A stretch of 44,704 bases of DNA from Lentzea aerocolonigenes. Lineage in GTDB: Bacteria; Actinomycetota; Actinomycetes; Mycobacteriales; Pseudonocardiaceae. Made by a program: the position numbers and the translations under genes. Below are positions 17,699 to 27,360 of the stretch, in pieces. The stretch spans positions 1 to 44,704 of the forward strand of contig NZ_JYJG01000022.1 in assembly GCF_000955955.1 (NCBI RefSeq). The letters are read 5' to 3'. Each line of letters begins with the position of its first letter. The first letter of the stretch is position 1. The notes below the pieces were generated by a model that saw only the letters and a program-made list of their open reading frames with translations, was not told the origin of the DNA and did no database searches.

Positions 17699-18459
17699 CG
17701 CCGGCTCGCCTTGGGCTCCGGCAGCACACCGGGGTAGGGCTCGGAAAGCACCGCCGCCTGGATGCGGTTCAGCTCCGCGCAGCCCAGCAGCGCCACGTCC
17801 AGCATGCGGTCCAAAGTGGACCGGGCGAACGTCGCGCCCTCGCCGGTGCCCTGGACCTCGATCAACGTGCCGGCGTCGGTGGCGACGACGTTCATGTCGA
17901 CCTCCGCGCGCGAGTCCTCCTCGTACGGCAGGTCCAGCCGCACGCGCCCGTCGACCACACCGACGGACACGGCGGACACCGCGCAGGACAGCGGTGACGG
18001 GTCGGCCAGGCGACCGGCCGCACCCAGCCAGGTGACCGCGTCGGCCAGAGCGACGTAGGCGCCTGTGATGGCCGCGGTGCGGGTGCCGCCGTCGGCCTGG
18101 ATCACGTCGCAGTCGATGACGATCGTGTTCTCGCCGAGAGCAGCCAGATCGATACAAGCCCGCAGCGAACGCCCGATCAGGCGCGAGATCTCGTGGGTGC
18201 GGCCGCCGATGCGGCCCTTCACGGACTCGCGGTCGCTGCGGGTGTGCGTCGCGGACGGGAGCATCGCGTACTCGGAGGTCACCCAGCCGAGGCCGGAGCC
18301 CTGCCGCCACCGGGGGACGCCTTCGGTGACACTCGCGGCGCACAGCACACGGGTGTTCCCGAACTCGATCAGGACCGAGCCGGCGGGCCAGGTCTGATAT
18401 CCACGCGTGATCCGGATGTCACGCAACACGTCGTCGTTTCGGCCGTCGCTTCGCACCAC
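17695..18459 (-). CDS. rph: Ribonuclease PH
   Basis: A 254-aa phosphorolytic 3'-5' exoribonuclease that trims tRNA precursors and adds or removes 3' nucleotides. Diagnostic motifs: [13 protein letters not shown] at the start, [45 protein letters not shown] and [19 protein letters not shown]. The first of two adjacent GTG codons (18459) was chosen because RxDGRxxDxLR is the family start and AAGG lies 6-9 nt upstream. Cotranscribed with rdgB. It diverges from the DUF2231 membrane protein. Confidence 0.96.
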   Translation of the reverse strand: MVRSDGRNDDVLRDIRITRGYQTWPAGSVLIEFGNTRVLCAASVTEGVPRWRQGSGLGWVTSEYAMLPSATHTRSDRESVKGRIGGRTHEISRLIGRSLRACIDLAALGENTIVIDCDVIQADGGTRTAAITGAYVALADAVTWLGAAGRLADPSPLSCAVSAVSVGVVDGRVRLDLPYEEDSRAEVDMNVVATDAGTLIEVQGTGEGATFARSTLDRMLDVALLGCAELNRIQAAVLSEPYPGVLPEPKASRR

Positions 18460-18508
18460 GGCCGCTACCTTAGTGAACCCTGCGGAGCGCAGTGGCGTAG
18501 GGAGAGAC

Positions 18509-19003
18509 ATGCTGACGATCGACGGTATTCCGCTTCACCCGTTGCTCGTGCACGCGGTGGTCGTGCTGCTGCCTCTCGCAGCACTCACCTCGGTCGCGAT
18601 TGCGCTGGTCCCCGCATGGAGGCGCAAGTACGCGTGGCCCGTCCTCGGGGTCACTCTGGCCGGTGTCGCTGCTGTTCCGGTGGCCAAACAGGCCGGTGAG
18701 GACCTCATGGCCTCGCTGGAAGCCAAGGTCGGACCCAACCCCGCCATCCAGGCTCACGCGGACTTCGGCACGACGCTGCTGCCGATCGCGCTCGGGTTCG
18801 GGGTCGCGGTCATCGCGCTGCTGGTCGCTGGCAGGCTCGCGGACCGGGAGCGGCAGGCGGAGGCACCCACCACGAAGACGTGGCGGGTGATCTCAGTCGT
18901 GGTGTCCGTGCTGGTGGTCCTGCTCGCGGTCGGCACCGTCTACCAGACGGTGCGCACCGGTCACAGCGGGTCCGAGGTGGTCTGGAGCGGCGTCGGCAGC
19001 TGA
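18509..19003 (+). CDS. DUF2231 family membrane protein
   Basis: A 164-aa protein starting at ATG 18509, behind GGAGAG. It opens with [27 protein letters not shown], the hallmark of DUF2231 proteins (conserved HPxxVHxPI/VxL), and has four predicted membrane segments (roughly 12-32, 42-58, 85-107, 128-148). Function is unknown; relatives often sit near redox or haem-related proteins, which has suggested a haem-binding role not provable here. This gene and osmC are inserted into a block that is otherwise mycobacteria-like. Its 3' end overlaps the convergent osmC gene by 43 bp. Confidence 0.87.
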   Translation: MLTIDGIPLHPLLVHAVVVLLPLAALTSVAIALVPAWRRKYAWPVLGVTLAGVAAVPVAKQAGEDLMASLEAKVGPNPAIQAHADFGTTLLPIALGFGVAVIALLVAGRLADRERQAEAPTTKTWRVISVVVSVLVVLLAVGTVYQTVRTGHSGSEVVWSGVGS

Positions 19004-19377
19004 AGGGGCGCCGTCGCCGACTGCTTCAACGTCCGCGTGACCGTGCAGAACTGCTCCACGGCGCGGCGGACGACGGTTTCGAGCGCCTCCGGGTCGTCCA
19101 CCGCGGACAGGTCGTACGAGAGCGTCACCGGGATGGAGATCACCTCGTTGCCGCTCTCGGACTGGACCGCGTCCGCGACCGCCGTCAACGTCTCGCCACC
19201 CGTCCGGCGCAGGATCAGCGTCTCCGAGGTCACCAGCGCGCAGCCCGCCGCGGCCGCCACCAGCAGCTCGACCGGGCTGAACGAGCCCTCCTGCCCCTTG
19301 CGGCCGATCCGCACGGACGCGCCACGCCCGTTGGAAGCGACGAACTCGTGCTCGCCGACTCTCTCCAGCTCGATCAC
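18961..19377 (-). CDS. OsmC family peroxiredoxin-like protein
   Basis: A 138-aa protein of the OsmC/Ohr fold, which detoxifies organic hydroperoxides through two cysteines. Both are visible: one in SPVELLVAAAAGCALVTSE and one in EQFCTVTRTL. GTG at 19377 follows GGGGGAG and lies 2 bp beyond the stop of the upstream MBL gene, so it is the last gene of the rhomboid-murI-MBL-osmC string. Convergent overlap with the DUF2231 gene. It could belong to the YhfA-like subgroup rather than true Ohr. Confidence 0.88.
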   Translation of the reverse strand: MIELERVGEHEFVASNGRGASVRIGRKGQEGSFSPVELLVAAAAGCALVTSETLILRRTGGETLTAVADAVQSESGNEVISIPVTLSYDLSAVDDPEALETVVRRAVEQFCTVTRTLKQSATAPLQLPTPLQTTSDPL

Positions 19378-19379
19378 GG

Positions 19380-20141
19380 CTACTCCCCCACCTCGTACCG
19401 GCCGCCCTGCACGACCAGCTCACACGGCCCGCCGAACGCGGCCTTGGCCTCGTCGAGCACGTCCTCACGCGACGTCCACGGGGGCACGTGCGTGATCAGC
19501 AACCGCCCCGCACCCGCTCGTGCCGCCAGCTCTCCCGCCTCGCGCCCGGACATGTGCAGATCCGCCTGGCGGTCCGGCGCGTGCGTCCAGCTCGCCTCGC
19601 TCAGCAGCACGTCGACCCCGGCGGCCAACGAGTCCAGCGCCGCGCAAGGCCCGCTGTCACCCGTGTAGGCCAACGACACGCCACCGCGAGAAATCCGGAA
19701 CCCGTACGCCTCGCACGGGTGCGCGACCACCGCGGAGTCCACAGTGAACGGTCCGATCCGGACTCGCGAGCCCAGCCCGTGGAACGAGAACACATCGCTG
19801 AAGTCCAACGACGACCGCTCAGCCTCGTTCGGCGCATAGGCAGCCACAAAACGCGAGTGAGCCTCAGCAGGCGCGTACACCGGCAACGGCCCGGAAGGCG
19901 GCACCGGGTGGTACTTCCGCGCCACGTAAAGCGAGGACACGTCGATGCAGTGATCAGGATGCAGGTGCGACAACACCAGGGCGTCCATCGAGAACAGCGG
20001 GCGCTCCTCCTGGAACCGCGACAGCACCCCGTTCCCGAACTCCAGCGCCAACGTGAACCCGTCGGCCTCCAGCAGGTAACCCGACGCGGCCGCGCCGGGT
20101 CCGGGAATGCTGCCGGAGCAGCCGAGCACGGTCAGCAGCAC
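19380..20141 (-). CDS. MBL-fold phosphodiesterase (Rv1339-like, putative cAMP phosphodiesterase)
   Basis: A 253-aa metallo-beta-lactamase-fold hydrolase with LTVLGCSGSIPGPGAAASGYL, SHLHPDHCIDV (HxHxDH metal site), AHPCEAYGFRI, LAYTGDSGPC and LITHVPPW. The M. tuberculosis gene in the same position between murI and rphA, Rv1339, has been characterised as an atypical class II cAMP phosphodiesterase; the same role is inferred here from position and motifs. GTG at 20141 was chosen over an upstream TTG because family members start MxLTVLGCSGS. It begins 1 nt after the murI stop. Confidence 0.85.
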   Translation of the reverse strand: MLLTVLGCSGSIPGPGAAASGYLLEADGFTLALEFGNGVLSRFQEERPLFSMDALVLSHLHPDHCIDVSSLYVARKYHPVPPSGPLPVYAPAEAHSRFVAAYAPNEAERSSLDFSDVFSFHGLGSRVRIGPFTVDSAVVAHPCEAYGFRISRGGVSLAYTGDSGPCAALDSLAAGVDVLLSEASWTHAPDRQADLHMSGREAGELAARAGAGRLLITHVPPWTSREDVLDEAKAAFGGPCELVVQGGRYEVGE

Positions 20142-20142
20142 G

Positions 20143-20907
20143 TCAGCCCCATTGTTCAAAGGTAGGCAGGAACCGGGCCGCGAGTTTCGCGAATCGCTCG
20201 GGCGGACCAGTGCACGTCACCCGGTGGACGGGCTCGTCGGAGGCGAACTCGTCGCGCTCGGTCAGCAGCCGCACGACGTCCTTCACCGTCTCCTCCGCAC
20301 TCGACACCAGCGTCACGGACTCGCCCATGACGATCTGGATCACGCCGGTCAGCAACGGGTAGTGCGTGCAGCCCAGCACCACGGTGTCGACCTCAGCCCG
20401 TTGCAACGGCTCCAGATACGCCTGCGCCAGCCCGAGCACCTGCCGTCCCGAGGTGATGCCGCGCTCGACGAAGTCCACGAACCGAGGACACGCCGCGGCG
20501 GTCACGGTCACGTCGCGCGCGGCTTGGAAGGCGTCCTGATAGGCGTGCGAGTTGATCGTGCCCTGAGTCGCGATCACGCCGATGCGCCCGGAATGAGTCG
20601 TGCGAACCGCTCGGCGCACGGCAGGCAGGATCACCTCTACCACCGGCACGTCGTAGCGCTCACGGGCATCGCGGAAGCACGCGGCGGACGCGGTGTTGCA
20701 CGCGATCACCAGCATCTTCGAGCCCTCGTCGACCAGCCGGTCGCAGACCTCCAGCGCGTGCTTGCGCGCCTGCGCGATCGGTAGTGGCCCATAAGGACCG
20801 TTGGCCGTGTCGCCGATGTAGTGGATCGACTCGCCCGGCAGCTGGTCCATGATCGCGCGGGCGACCGTCAGGCCGCCGACGCCCGAGTCCATGATCCCGA
20901 TCGTCAC
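20143..20907 (-). CDS. murI: Glutamate racemase
   Basis: A 254-aa cofactor-independent racemase that supplies D-glutamate for peptidoglycan. [16 protein letters not shown] is the conserved N-terminus; the two catalytic cysteines are in [10 protein letters not shown] and [11 protein letters not shown]. The cell-wall role fits the conserved actinobacterial neighbourhood. The GTG start overlaps the rhomboid stop by 4 bp (GTGA), showing translational coupling. Confidence 0.96.
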   Translation of the reverse strand: MTIGIMDSGVGGLTVARAIMDQLPGESIHYIGDTANGPYGPLPIAQARKHALEVCDRLVDEGSKMLVIACNTASAACFRDARERYDVPVVEVILPAVRRAVRTTHSGRIGVIATQGTINSHAYQDAFQAARDVTVTAAACPRFVDFVERGITSGRQVLGLAQAYLEPLQRAEVDTVVLGCTHYPLLTGVIQIVMGESVTLVSSAEETVKDVVRLLTERDEFASDEPVHRVTCTGPPERFAKLAARFLPTFEQWG

Positions 20908-21536
20908 GCCGTGAATGTAGCCGGTGCCGGGGTGCGCCGGTTGTCACGAGACACACCCCACGCGGCCAGCACGCCGCCGATTGCGCCGAACAGGTGGCCT
21001 TCCCACGACACACCCGGCTGGCCGGGCAGCACACCCCACAAAGCCGCGCCGTACAACGCGAACACCCCGACCGCGATGAGCAGTTGCAGCCACGAGCGCG
21101 CGAAGATCCCGCGCACCAGCAGGAACGCGAGGAACCCGAACACCAGCCCGGACGCGCCGATGTGGCTGCCGGGGGTGCCGAACACCCACACGCCGAGCGC
21201 GGAGGTCAGCCAGATGACCGCGGTGACCTGGAAGAACTGCTTGAGCCCGCCGGAGGTCGCGAGGAACCCCAGCAGCAGCAACGGAACCGCGTTGCCGGTG
21301 AGGTGGCTCCAGTCGCCGTGGATCAGCGGCATCCACAGCAGGTTGTCCCACTCGCTGAAGTCACGCGGGTGCACGCCGTCGTTCTCCAGCGAGCTGCCGG
21401 TCGCCACGTCGTACGCCTCGACCAGGTAGAGGAAGCCGACGAACCCGGCCACGACGAGCAACGACAGCACGGGGTGCGGCGGGATGACCCGTTTCGCGAG
21501 GGCGGTGCGGTCCACGGTGCCAGCGTACGTGCCCAT
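20904..21536 (-). CDS. Rhomboid family intramembrane serine protease
   Basis: A protein of about 210 aa with at least six membrane segments. The catalytic dyad is Ser in [10 protein letters not shown] (GxSG motif) and His in [32 protein letters not shown] is the conserved helix-2 HxxxN region. Such enzymes cut transmembrane segments of client proteins; the client is unknown. ATG at 21536 lies only 11 bp from the divergent SMP-30 start, so an alternative GTG at 21515 should be considered. It corresponds by position to M. tuberculosis Rv1337. Confidence 0.93.
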   Translation of the reverse strand: MGTYAGTVDRTALAKRVIPPHPVLSLLVVAGFVGFLYLVEAYDVATGSSLENDGVHPRDFSEWDNLLWMPLIHGDWSHLTGNAVPLLLLGFLATSGGLKQFFQVTAVIWLTSALGVWVFGTPGSHIGASGLVFGFLAFLLVRGIFARSWLQLLIAVGVFALYGAALWGVLPGQPGVSWEGHLFGAIGGVLAAWGVSRDNRRTPAPATFTA

Positions 21537-21547
21537 AGAGTGATCGG

Positions 21548-22427
21548 GTGGCGATTGAAGTAGCGGTGCGCGCATCGGCGCAGCTCGGCGAGGGGCCGAC
21601 GTGGGACCACAGCAGCTCCACCTTGCTGTGGGTGGACATCCTGGCGTCCGAGGTCCACCGCTACGCCCCCGCGCGGGACGACGACGCGGTGCTCGTGCTC
21701 CCCCAGCACGTCGGCGCCGCCAAGCCGCGCTCTCACGGTGGCCTCGTCTGCAACCTGCGCGACGGCATCGCCCTGATCGACCGCGACGGCACCAAGTCGT
21801 GGCTCGTCTACTGGGCGAGGGACGGCGTGCGCGGCAACGACGCGGGCATCGACCCGTCGGGCCGTCTGTGGGCCGGCACGATGCGCTACGACCAGGCCGC
21901 CGACGAGGGATGGCTCGCCAGGATCTCCGGCGAGGGTGCCGCGAAGGTCATGGTGGACAAGGTGAACACGAGCAACGGCGTCGGCTGGAGTCCCGACGGC
22001 AGGCTCATGTACTACATCGACACCCCGACCCGCCGCATCGACGTGTTCGACTTCGACAACGCCGCCGGCACCGTCGCGAACCGCCGCGCGCTCACCCACG
22101 TCGGCAACACCGAGGGCTGGCGGCAACACCGAGGGCTGGCCGGACGGGCTCACCGTGGATGCCGACGGCTGCGTGTGGGTCGCGCTGTGGGGCGGGCACG
22201 CCGTTCGCCGCTACACGCCGGCAGGAGAACTCGACCGCGAGATCGAGCTGCCGGTCGACAACCCGACCGCGTGCTGCTTCGGCGGCCAGGACTTCACCGA
22301 CCTCTACGTCACGTCAGCGCGCGTCGGCCTGTCGGACGAGGTGTTGACGCAACGGCAGTTGAACGGCTCGGTGCTCGTGCTGCCCGGCGTCGGCGCTGGT
22401 CTGCCGGGCGTCGCCTTCAACGGCTAA
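21548..22427 (+). pseudogene. SMP-30/gluconolactonase family gene, frameshifted by a 19-bp duplication
   Basis: The reading frame from GTG 21548 encodes a typical SMP-30 calcium-dependent lactonase beta-propeller (LGEGPTWDH, WVDI, GNDAGIDPSGRLWAGTM, TSNGVGWSPDGRLMYYIDT) up to VGNTEGW at 22120. There, 19 bases are repeated exactly, shifting the frame; a downstream stop follows after scrambled sequence. The original frame resumes at once (PDGLTVDADGCVWVALWGG...) and runs to the natural stop at 22427. Removing one copy restores an intact protein of about 286 aa. It inserts between rhomboid and cysM relative to mycobacteria. Either a true mutation or a sequencing/assembly artefact. Confidence 0.85.
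22102..22139 (+). repeat. 19-bp perfect tandem duplication inside the SMP-30 gene
   Basis: The unit CGGCAACACCGAGGGCTGG occurs at 22102-22120 and again at 22121-22139 with no mismatch. Nineteen is not a multiple of three, which explains the frameshift. Confidence 0.97.
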
Positions 22428-22512
22428 CTGCGCCCGCATATTCGCTGCTCAAAGGCACCCTTGCAGGCTAGGATCTCAACTTCAGTTGATGAGCGCCTGG
22501 GGGAGCTACAAC

Positions 22513-22548
22513 ATGAGTGAAGATCACGCCTGGAAGGGTGCCCTGTAA
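22513..22548 (+). CDS. Possible 11-residue micro-ORF with strong ribosome binding site
   Basis: ATG AGT GAA ... CTG TAA encodes MSEDHAWKGAL. It is preceded by GGGGGAG at 22499-22505 with ideal 7-nt spacing, and by a TAGGAT box near 22469 that could be a -10 element. The opening resembles the start of small actinobacterial DUF397-type proteins, so this may be a truncated remnant. The following bases hold a direct repeat CCCTGTAAA x2. It lies between the SMP-30 pseudogene and the convergent cysM. Expression is unproven. Confidence 0.25.
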   Translation: MSEDHAWKGAL

Positions 22549-22565
22549 AACCCTGTAAAGCAGGA

Positions 22566-23796
<1,231 letters not shown>

Positions 23797-23824
23797 GATG
23801 GTTCTACCTCCGGGGAAATGCGAC

Positions 23825-24235
23825 TCAGGACTCGATGATCTTGACCGGTTCCTCGGTCACGACACCGTCGACGATGCGGTAGGACCGCAGCTCGTACTCG
23901 ATCGGATCACGCGTGGAGACCAGCACGTAATGCGCCTGGGGCTCGTTCGCGAACTTGATGTCCGTGCGGGACGGGTAGGCCTCCGTCGCGGTGTGCGAGT
24001 GGTAGATGACCACCGCTTCCTCGTCGTTGGCCTGCATCTCGCGGTACACCTTGAGCTGCTCGGCGGCGTCGAACCGGTAGAACGTGGGCGACCGCTCCGC
24101 GTTCTCCATCTCGATGATGCGCTCAGGCCGATCGGAGCCCTCGGGCCCCGCGATCTGCCCGCACGCCTCGTCGGGATGGTCGCGGCGCGCGTGGGCCACC
24201 ATCGCGTCCACCAGGTCACGGCGAATCACCAGCAC
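23825..24235 (-). CDS. mec: CysO-cysteine hydrolase Mec (JAMM metalloprotease)
   Basis: A 136-aa zinc peptidase that frees cysteine from the CysO-cysteine adduct. The JAMM motif is clear: a conserved Glu in the N-terminal part (HPDEACGQIAG) and YHSHTATEAYPSRTD, where the two histidines and aspartate bind zinc. GTG at 24235 was chosen because homologues start near MLVIRRDLVDAMVAHA; the upstream region contains GGATTGAG. First gene of the cysteine operon; it diverges from the ArsR-type regulator. Confidence 0.94.
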   Translation of the reverse strand: MLVIRRDLVDAMVAHARRDHPDEACGQIAGPEGSDRPERIIEMENAERSPTFYRFDAAEQLKVYREMQANDEEAVVIYHSHTATEAYPSRTDIKFANEPQAHYVLVSTRDPIEYELRSYRIVDGVVTEEPVKIIES

Positions 24236-24312
24236 GTGCTCAATCCTACGGGCTGGCGAGAGTTGTCTCGGTATGCGAGATACCCGCGTCAAGCAGGTTG
24301 TTTTAGCTCTGG

Positions 24313-24322
24313 CTAATATTAG
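24313..24322. promoter_or_regulatory. AT-rich palindrome CTAATATTAG overlapping the ArsR start
   Basis: A perfect 10-bp dyad in unusually AT-rich sequence, containing TAATAT (24314-24319), which could be a -10 box. It sits where an ArsR-family repressor would autoregulate, between divergent mec and the ArsR gene. Confidence 0.4.
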
Positions 24323-24708
24323 TGACGGCTACTACAGTGCCTTTCGTGCACGCGTTCGACGTACTCGGCGACCCGGTCCGCCGCCGAATCCTGGAGCTGC
24401 TCGCGAGTGGCGAGCGGTCGGCCGGTGACGTCGGCTCGACGGTCCAGGCCGAGTTCGGGATCACCCAGTCCGCGGTCTCGCAGCACTTGAAGGTGTTGCG
24501 GTCGAACGGGTTCGTCCAGGTCAGACCGGAGGGCACCCGGCGGGTGTACGCGGTGGTGCCGGACCCGCTGCAGGAGATCGACGCGTGGCTGGACCACTTC
24601 CGGCGGTTCTGGGAACCGCACCTCGACGCGCTCTCGACCGAACTCGCCAGGGGGAAGCGCGAGCGCCGGCTTCAAGAGGAGGAAGACCATGACCGACCGC
24701 AGTTATGA
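24322..24708 (+). CDS. ArsR/SmtB-type winged-helix regulator
   Basis: A protein of up to 128 aa with a compact winged helix: FDVLGDPVRRRILELLASGERSAGDV, ITQSAVSQHLKVLRSNGFVQVRPEGTRRVYAV, then PLQEIDAWLDHFRRFWEPHLDAL. The latter segment is typical of the SdpR-like subgroup that is paired with an SRPBCC (AHSA1) protein and carries no metal-binding cysteines. GTG at 24322 gives the longest protein; GTG at 24337 or 24346 is also possible since the domain starts at HAFDVLGD. It overlaps the SRPBCC gene by 20 bp. The pair interrupts the core block between the P1 peptidase and mec. Confidence 0.88.
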   Translation: MTATTVPFVHAFDVLGDPVRRRILELLASGERSAGDVGSTVQAEFGITQSAVSQHLKVLRSNGFVQVRPEGTRRVYAVVPDPLQEIDAWLDHFRRFWEPHLDALSTELARGKRERRLQEEEDHDRPQL

Positions 24709-25189
24709 GGACGGAAAACTCGTCATCCGGCGGCACTACAAGGCCGTCCGGGAGGACGTCTGGGACGCCATCACCTCACCGGAACGCCTGGTCCGCTGGT
24801 TCCTGCCGATCTCAGGTGAGCTGCGGCCCGGCGGCCGGTACCAGCTCGAGGGCAACGCGGGCGGCCGGATCATCCGCTGCGACAAGCCCAGCGAAATCGG
24901 CCTGACGTGGGAAATCGGCGAGATGAACACGGATGTGCTCGTGCGGCTCGAAGCGGACGGCGACGCCACGATCCTCACGCTGACGCACTCCCCCATGCCG
25001 GGTGAGTTCGTGCCGGGCACCGGCGCCGGGTGGGAGCTGGGGCTCATCGCGATGGAGAAGTACCTCGCCGGCGACCTGCCGGAGGGACGCGCCCTCGACT
25101 GGATCGCCGCATCCGCGCCGGAAGACCTGGCCGCGGCACACCAGCTGGCGGAACAGATCGCGGGGGAATGGGCCGGGGTGCTCGGATGA
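24689..25189 (+). CDS. SRPBCC (AHSA1-like) domain protein
   Basis: A 166-aa START-like/Bet v1-fold protein with RHYKAVREDVWDAITSPERLVRWFLP, the standard AHSA1 opening, LRPGGRYQL and ATILTLTHSPMP. Such proteins bind hydrophobic ligands or act as Hsp90-activator-like domains; paired with ArsR regulators they are thought to be the regulated partner. ATG at 24689 follows GAGGAGGAAG, a strong ribosome binding site within the end of the ArsR gene. Confidence 0.88.
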   Translation: MTDRSYEDGKLVIRRHYKAVREDVWDAITSPERLVRWFLPISGELRPGGRYQLEGNAGGRIIRCDKPSEIGLTWEIGEMNTDVLVRLEADGDATILTLTHSPMPGEFVPGTGAGWELGLIAMEKYLAGDLPEGRALDWIAASAPEDLAAAHQLAEQIAGEWAGVLG

Positions 25190-25202
25190 GGGTCGAGGGC
25201 GT

Positions 25203-25502
25203 TCATCGACGCCTGCTGAGCACCACCACGAGGTAGAGGGCGAGCAACGCCACCCCGCGCCGCCGTTGCGCCTGGTCGAGCCCTCGCCACGCGGCGAGCT
25301 CCGCCCACGTCGCGAACGGCGTGACGGCCACACCGAGCTTCATGAGCACCCGCCCGACCCCTGGTGGCACCAGGAACGACAGGACGAACAGCCCTGCCGG
25401 CACGACCACCACGAGCTCCCTGCCAGGAACCGGACGCCTCGCCACTCCGCCGGGCACGAGCTCGGACACGACACCTGCTGCCTGATCGATCACATCGGCC
25501 AT
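25203..25502 (-). CDS. Small membrane protein of unknown function
   Basis: A 99-aa protein with one clear hydrophobic segment (ELVVVVPAGLFVLSFLVPPGVGRVL) and a second near the C-terminus (GVALLALYLVVVLSRRR) separated by an amphipathic, Trp-containing stretch. I recognise no family. It starts 17 bp after the P1 peptidase stop and is probably the last gene of the clpS-DUF2017-peptidase operon. Confidence 0.6.
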   Translation of the reverse strand: MADVIDQAAGVVSELVPGGVARRPVPGRELVVVVPAGLFVLSFLVPPGVGRVLMKLGVAVTPFATWAELAAWRGLDQAQRRRGVALLALYLVVVLSRRR

Positions 25503-25519
25503 GCCGGAGGGGTACCCAC

Positions 25520-26431
25520 TCAGAGGTCGCGGAAAGCGGTCACACCGTTCAGCGACGTGGCCTCACGCGCACCGGACACCACGGCTTCCGCGAACATCTC
25601 CGCTGCCGCCGTGCACAACGCGTCGAGCGCGAACGCCCGCGGCTCAGCCAGCGGCACGGCACCCGTGGCCAGCGCGAACACCGTGTCGCCGTCGAACATC
25701 GTGTGGGCGGGCCGAATCGCGCGCGCGAGCCCGTCCTGCGCGGCCATCGCGAGCCGCTGACACTCCGCTTTGGACAGTGCCGCGTCGACTGCCACCACAC
25801 CGATCGTGGTGTTGAGGCCTTCGGTCTTGCGTTCGGGCAACGCCACGGCCGACGTGCCGAGCGACGGCAACCACGGCAGACCCGTTGCGCGGTCGACAGC
25901 TTCACCGGCCGCGTTCACGACGGCCAGCGCCCCGACGTGGTGCTCGCCGACCTTGGTGGCCGCGGTCCCGACGCCGCCCTTCAGCGAACCGACGCGCGCA
26001 CCGGCACCCGCGCCGACGCAACCGAGAGCGAATTCCGCTGTGGCGTTGGAACAAGCTTCGTACCCGAACGACGAGTCCGGCCGGTTGCCCCACTCCGACA
26101 TCGGCAGGTCGAAGATCACCGCGCCCGGCACGATCGGCACGACGTGGTGCGGCTGCGCCCCGACCTGGAACCCGATCGACCGCTCCGACAACCACCGCAT
26201 GACACCGTCGGCGGCCGCCAGCCCGTAAGCCGAACCACCGCTCAGGCAGATCGCGTGCACCTGCTGGACGAGGTTCGCGGGGTCGAGCAGGTCCGTTTCG
26301 CGTGTACCGGGAGCACCACCGCGGCCGTCCACGGCACCAACAGCGCCTTCTGGCACGAGCACAACTGTCGTGCCGGTGGCCCAGCCGGGCTCGATCCGGT
26401 GGTGATGCCCGACCAGAACGCCGGGAATCAC
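25520..26431 (-). CDS. P1 family peptidase (DmpA-like Ntn-hydrolase)
   Basis: A 303-aa protein of the DmpA/BapA type, which autocleaves to expose an N-terminal nucleophile and hydrolyses short peptides. Family motifs: GVLVGHHHR at the start, RETDLLDPANLVQQVHAICLSGGSAYGLAAADGVM, GAGAGARVGSLKGGVGTAA (the region of self-cleavage) and NTTIGVVAVDAALSKAE. GTG at 26431 overlaps the DUF2017 stop (GTGA); the longer frame extends into DUF2017. It corresponds by position to Rv1333. Confidence 0.9.
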   Translation of the reverse strand: MIPGVLVGHHHRIEPGWATGTTVVLVPEGAVGAVDGRGGAPGTRETDLLDPANLVQQVHAICLSGGSAYGLAAADGVMRWLSERSIGFQVGAQPHHVVPIVPGAVIFDLPMSEWGNRPDSSFGYEACSNATAEFALGCVGAGAGARVGSLKGGVGTAATKVGEHHVGALAVVNAAGEAVDRATGLPWLPSLGTSAVALPERKTEGLNTTIGVVAVDAALSKAECQRLAMAAQDGLARAIRPAHTMFDGDTVFALATGAVPLAEPRAFALDALCTAAAEMFAEAVVSGAREATSLNGVTAFRDL

Positions 26432-26985
26432 GGCATCATCGCTTCGACCAGCGTGTCCTGCACCCAGGTCAGCCAGTGGTACACGCCGAGGTGCGGCGAG
26501 CGCGGGTCCTCCGGCGGCAGTTCGTCCGGCATGTCCTCGGTGACGTCCAAAGCCGTGCCGAGCGCGAGCCGCACGTCGTTCAACGACGCGAGCCACGCCT
26601 CGGCCTCGCCGATCGACAGCCGGATCTCCCCGCCGTCGGGCGAGCAGGTCTGCAGCACGATCTCGGCCGCACCCGTCTTGTGGTCCAGAAGCTCGGGCTC
26701 GTGCAACGACCGCAGCGCCGCCGCCGAGTTGACCTCGTCCGGGTCCGGTGCGTCGTCGTCCAAACGATGGAAGTCGGGCAGAAGCCTGCCCAGGATCGGA
26801 TCGTCGGGCGCTTCCGACGACCCTGTCCGAATACCGGTCAGCTCGGCGAGCTCGTCCTGGGGCGCTTCCTCGGCGCGGGCCAGCAGCATGTCCTGGATCT
26901 GGCTGACCAGACCCCGCACGACTGCGGCCTCCTGGCGGTCGAGTCTCCCGATGACGACGTCACCGTCGCGGATCCACCGCTTCAC
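26428..26985 (-). CDS. DUF2017 family protein
   Basis: A 185-aa soluble acidic protein with [38 protein letters not shown] and a C-terminal [19 protein letters not shown]. This is DUF2017, found in Actinobacteria between clpS and the P1 peptidase; by position it matches Rv1332, once annotated as a regulator without proof. GTG at 26985 overlaps the clpS stop by 4 bp. Its tight coupling with clpS hints at a role near Clp proteolysis, which is inference only. Confidence 0.9.
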   Translation of the reverse strand: MKRWIRDGDVVIGRLDRQEAAVVRGLVSQIQDMLLARAEEAPQDELAELTGIRTGSSEAPDDPILGRLLPDFHRLDDDAPDPDEVNSAAALRSLHEPELLDHKTGAAEIVLQTCSPDGGEIRLSIGEAEAWLASLNDVRLALGTALDVTEDMPDELPPEDPRSPHLGVYHWLTWVQDTLVEAMMP

Positions 26986-27281
26986 GAGGCCCGCTGCATG
27001 GTCGCCCAGAGTCCCGCCGCGTGGAGCTTCGCCACGTCGGCCTCCACCTTGTCCTTGGTGCCCGATGTCACGATCGCCTTGCCCTTGTGGTGCACGTCGA
27101 GCATCAGCTTGGTCGCCTTGTCCCTGCTGAAGCCGAACAGCTTCTGGAACACGTACGTCACGTAGGACATCAGGTTTACCGGGTCGTTCCAGACCACGGT
27201 CTGCCAGGGTCGGTCCTCGGCGGCGATCTCCTCGCCGACGGCCTCCGGCTGCGTCCGTTCCTGTTCGACGGGCGTGGTCAT
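26982..27281 (-). CDS. clpS: ATP-dependent Clp protease adaptor ClpS
   Basis: A 99-aa adaptor that delivers N-degron substrates to ClpC/ClpA. The core is present: [27 protein letters not shown], including the Asn-Asp pair that reads the destabilising N-terminal residue, then [20 protein letters not shown] at 27281 gives a flexible 25-residue N-terminal extension as usual. First gene of a coupled operon with DUF2017 and the P1 peptidase; divergent to pncB. Confidence 0.95.
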   Translation of the reverse strand: MTTPVEQERTQPEAVGEEIAAEDRPWQTVVWNDPVNLMSYVTYVFQKLFGFSRDKATKLMLDVHHKGKAIVTSGTKDKVEADVAKLHAAGLWATMQRAS

Positions 27282-27346
27282 ACCGCCAATGGTGTCATGT
27301 TCGCCGCAGTGGCGGAGACCGCGTGCGGGTAAACCGGATGCGACCT

Positions 27347-27352
27347 TAGGGT
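27347..27352 (+). promoter_or_regulatory. Possible -10 box for a leaderless pncB mRNA
   Basis: TAGGGT (TANNNT) ends 8 nt before the pncB ATG and no ribosome binding site lies between, the usual arrangement of actinobacterial leaderless transcripts. Confidence 0.35.
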
Positions 27353-27360
27353 TGGCGACC

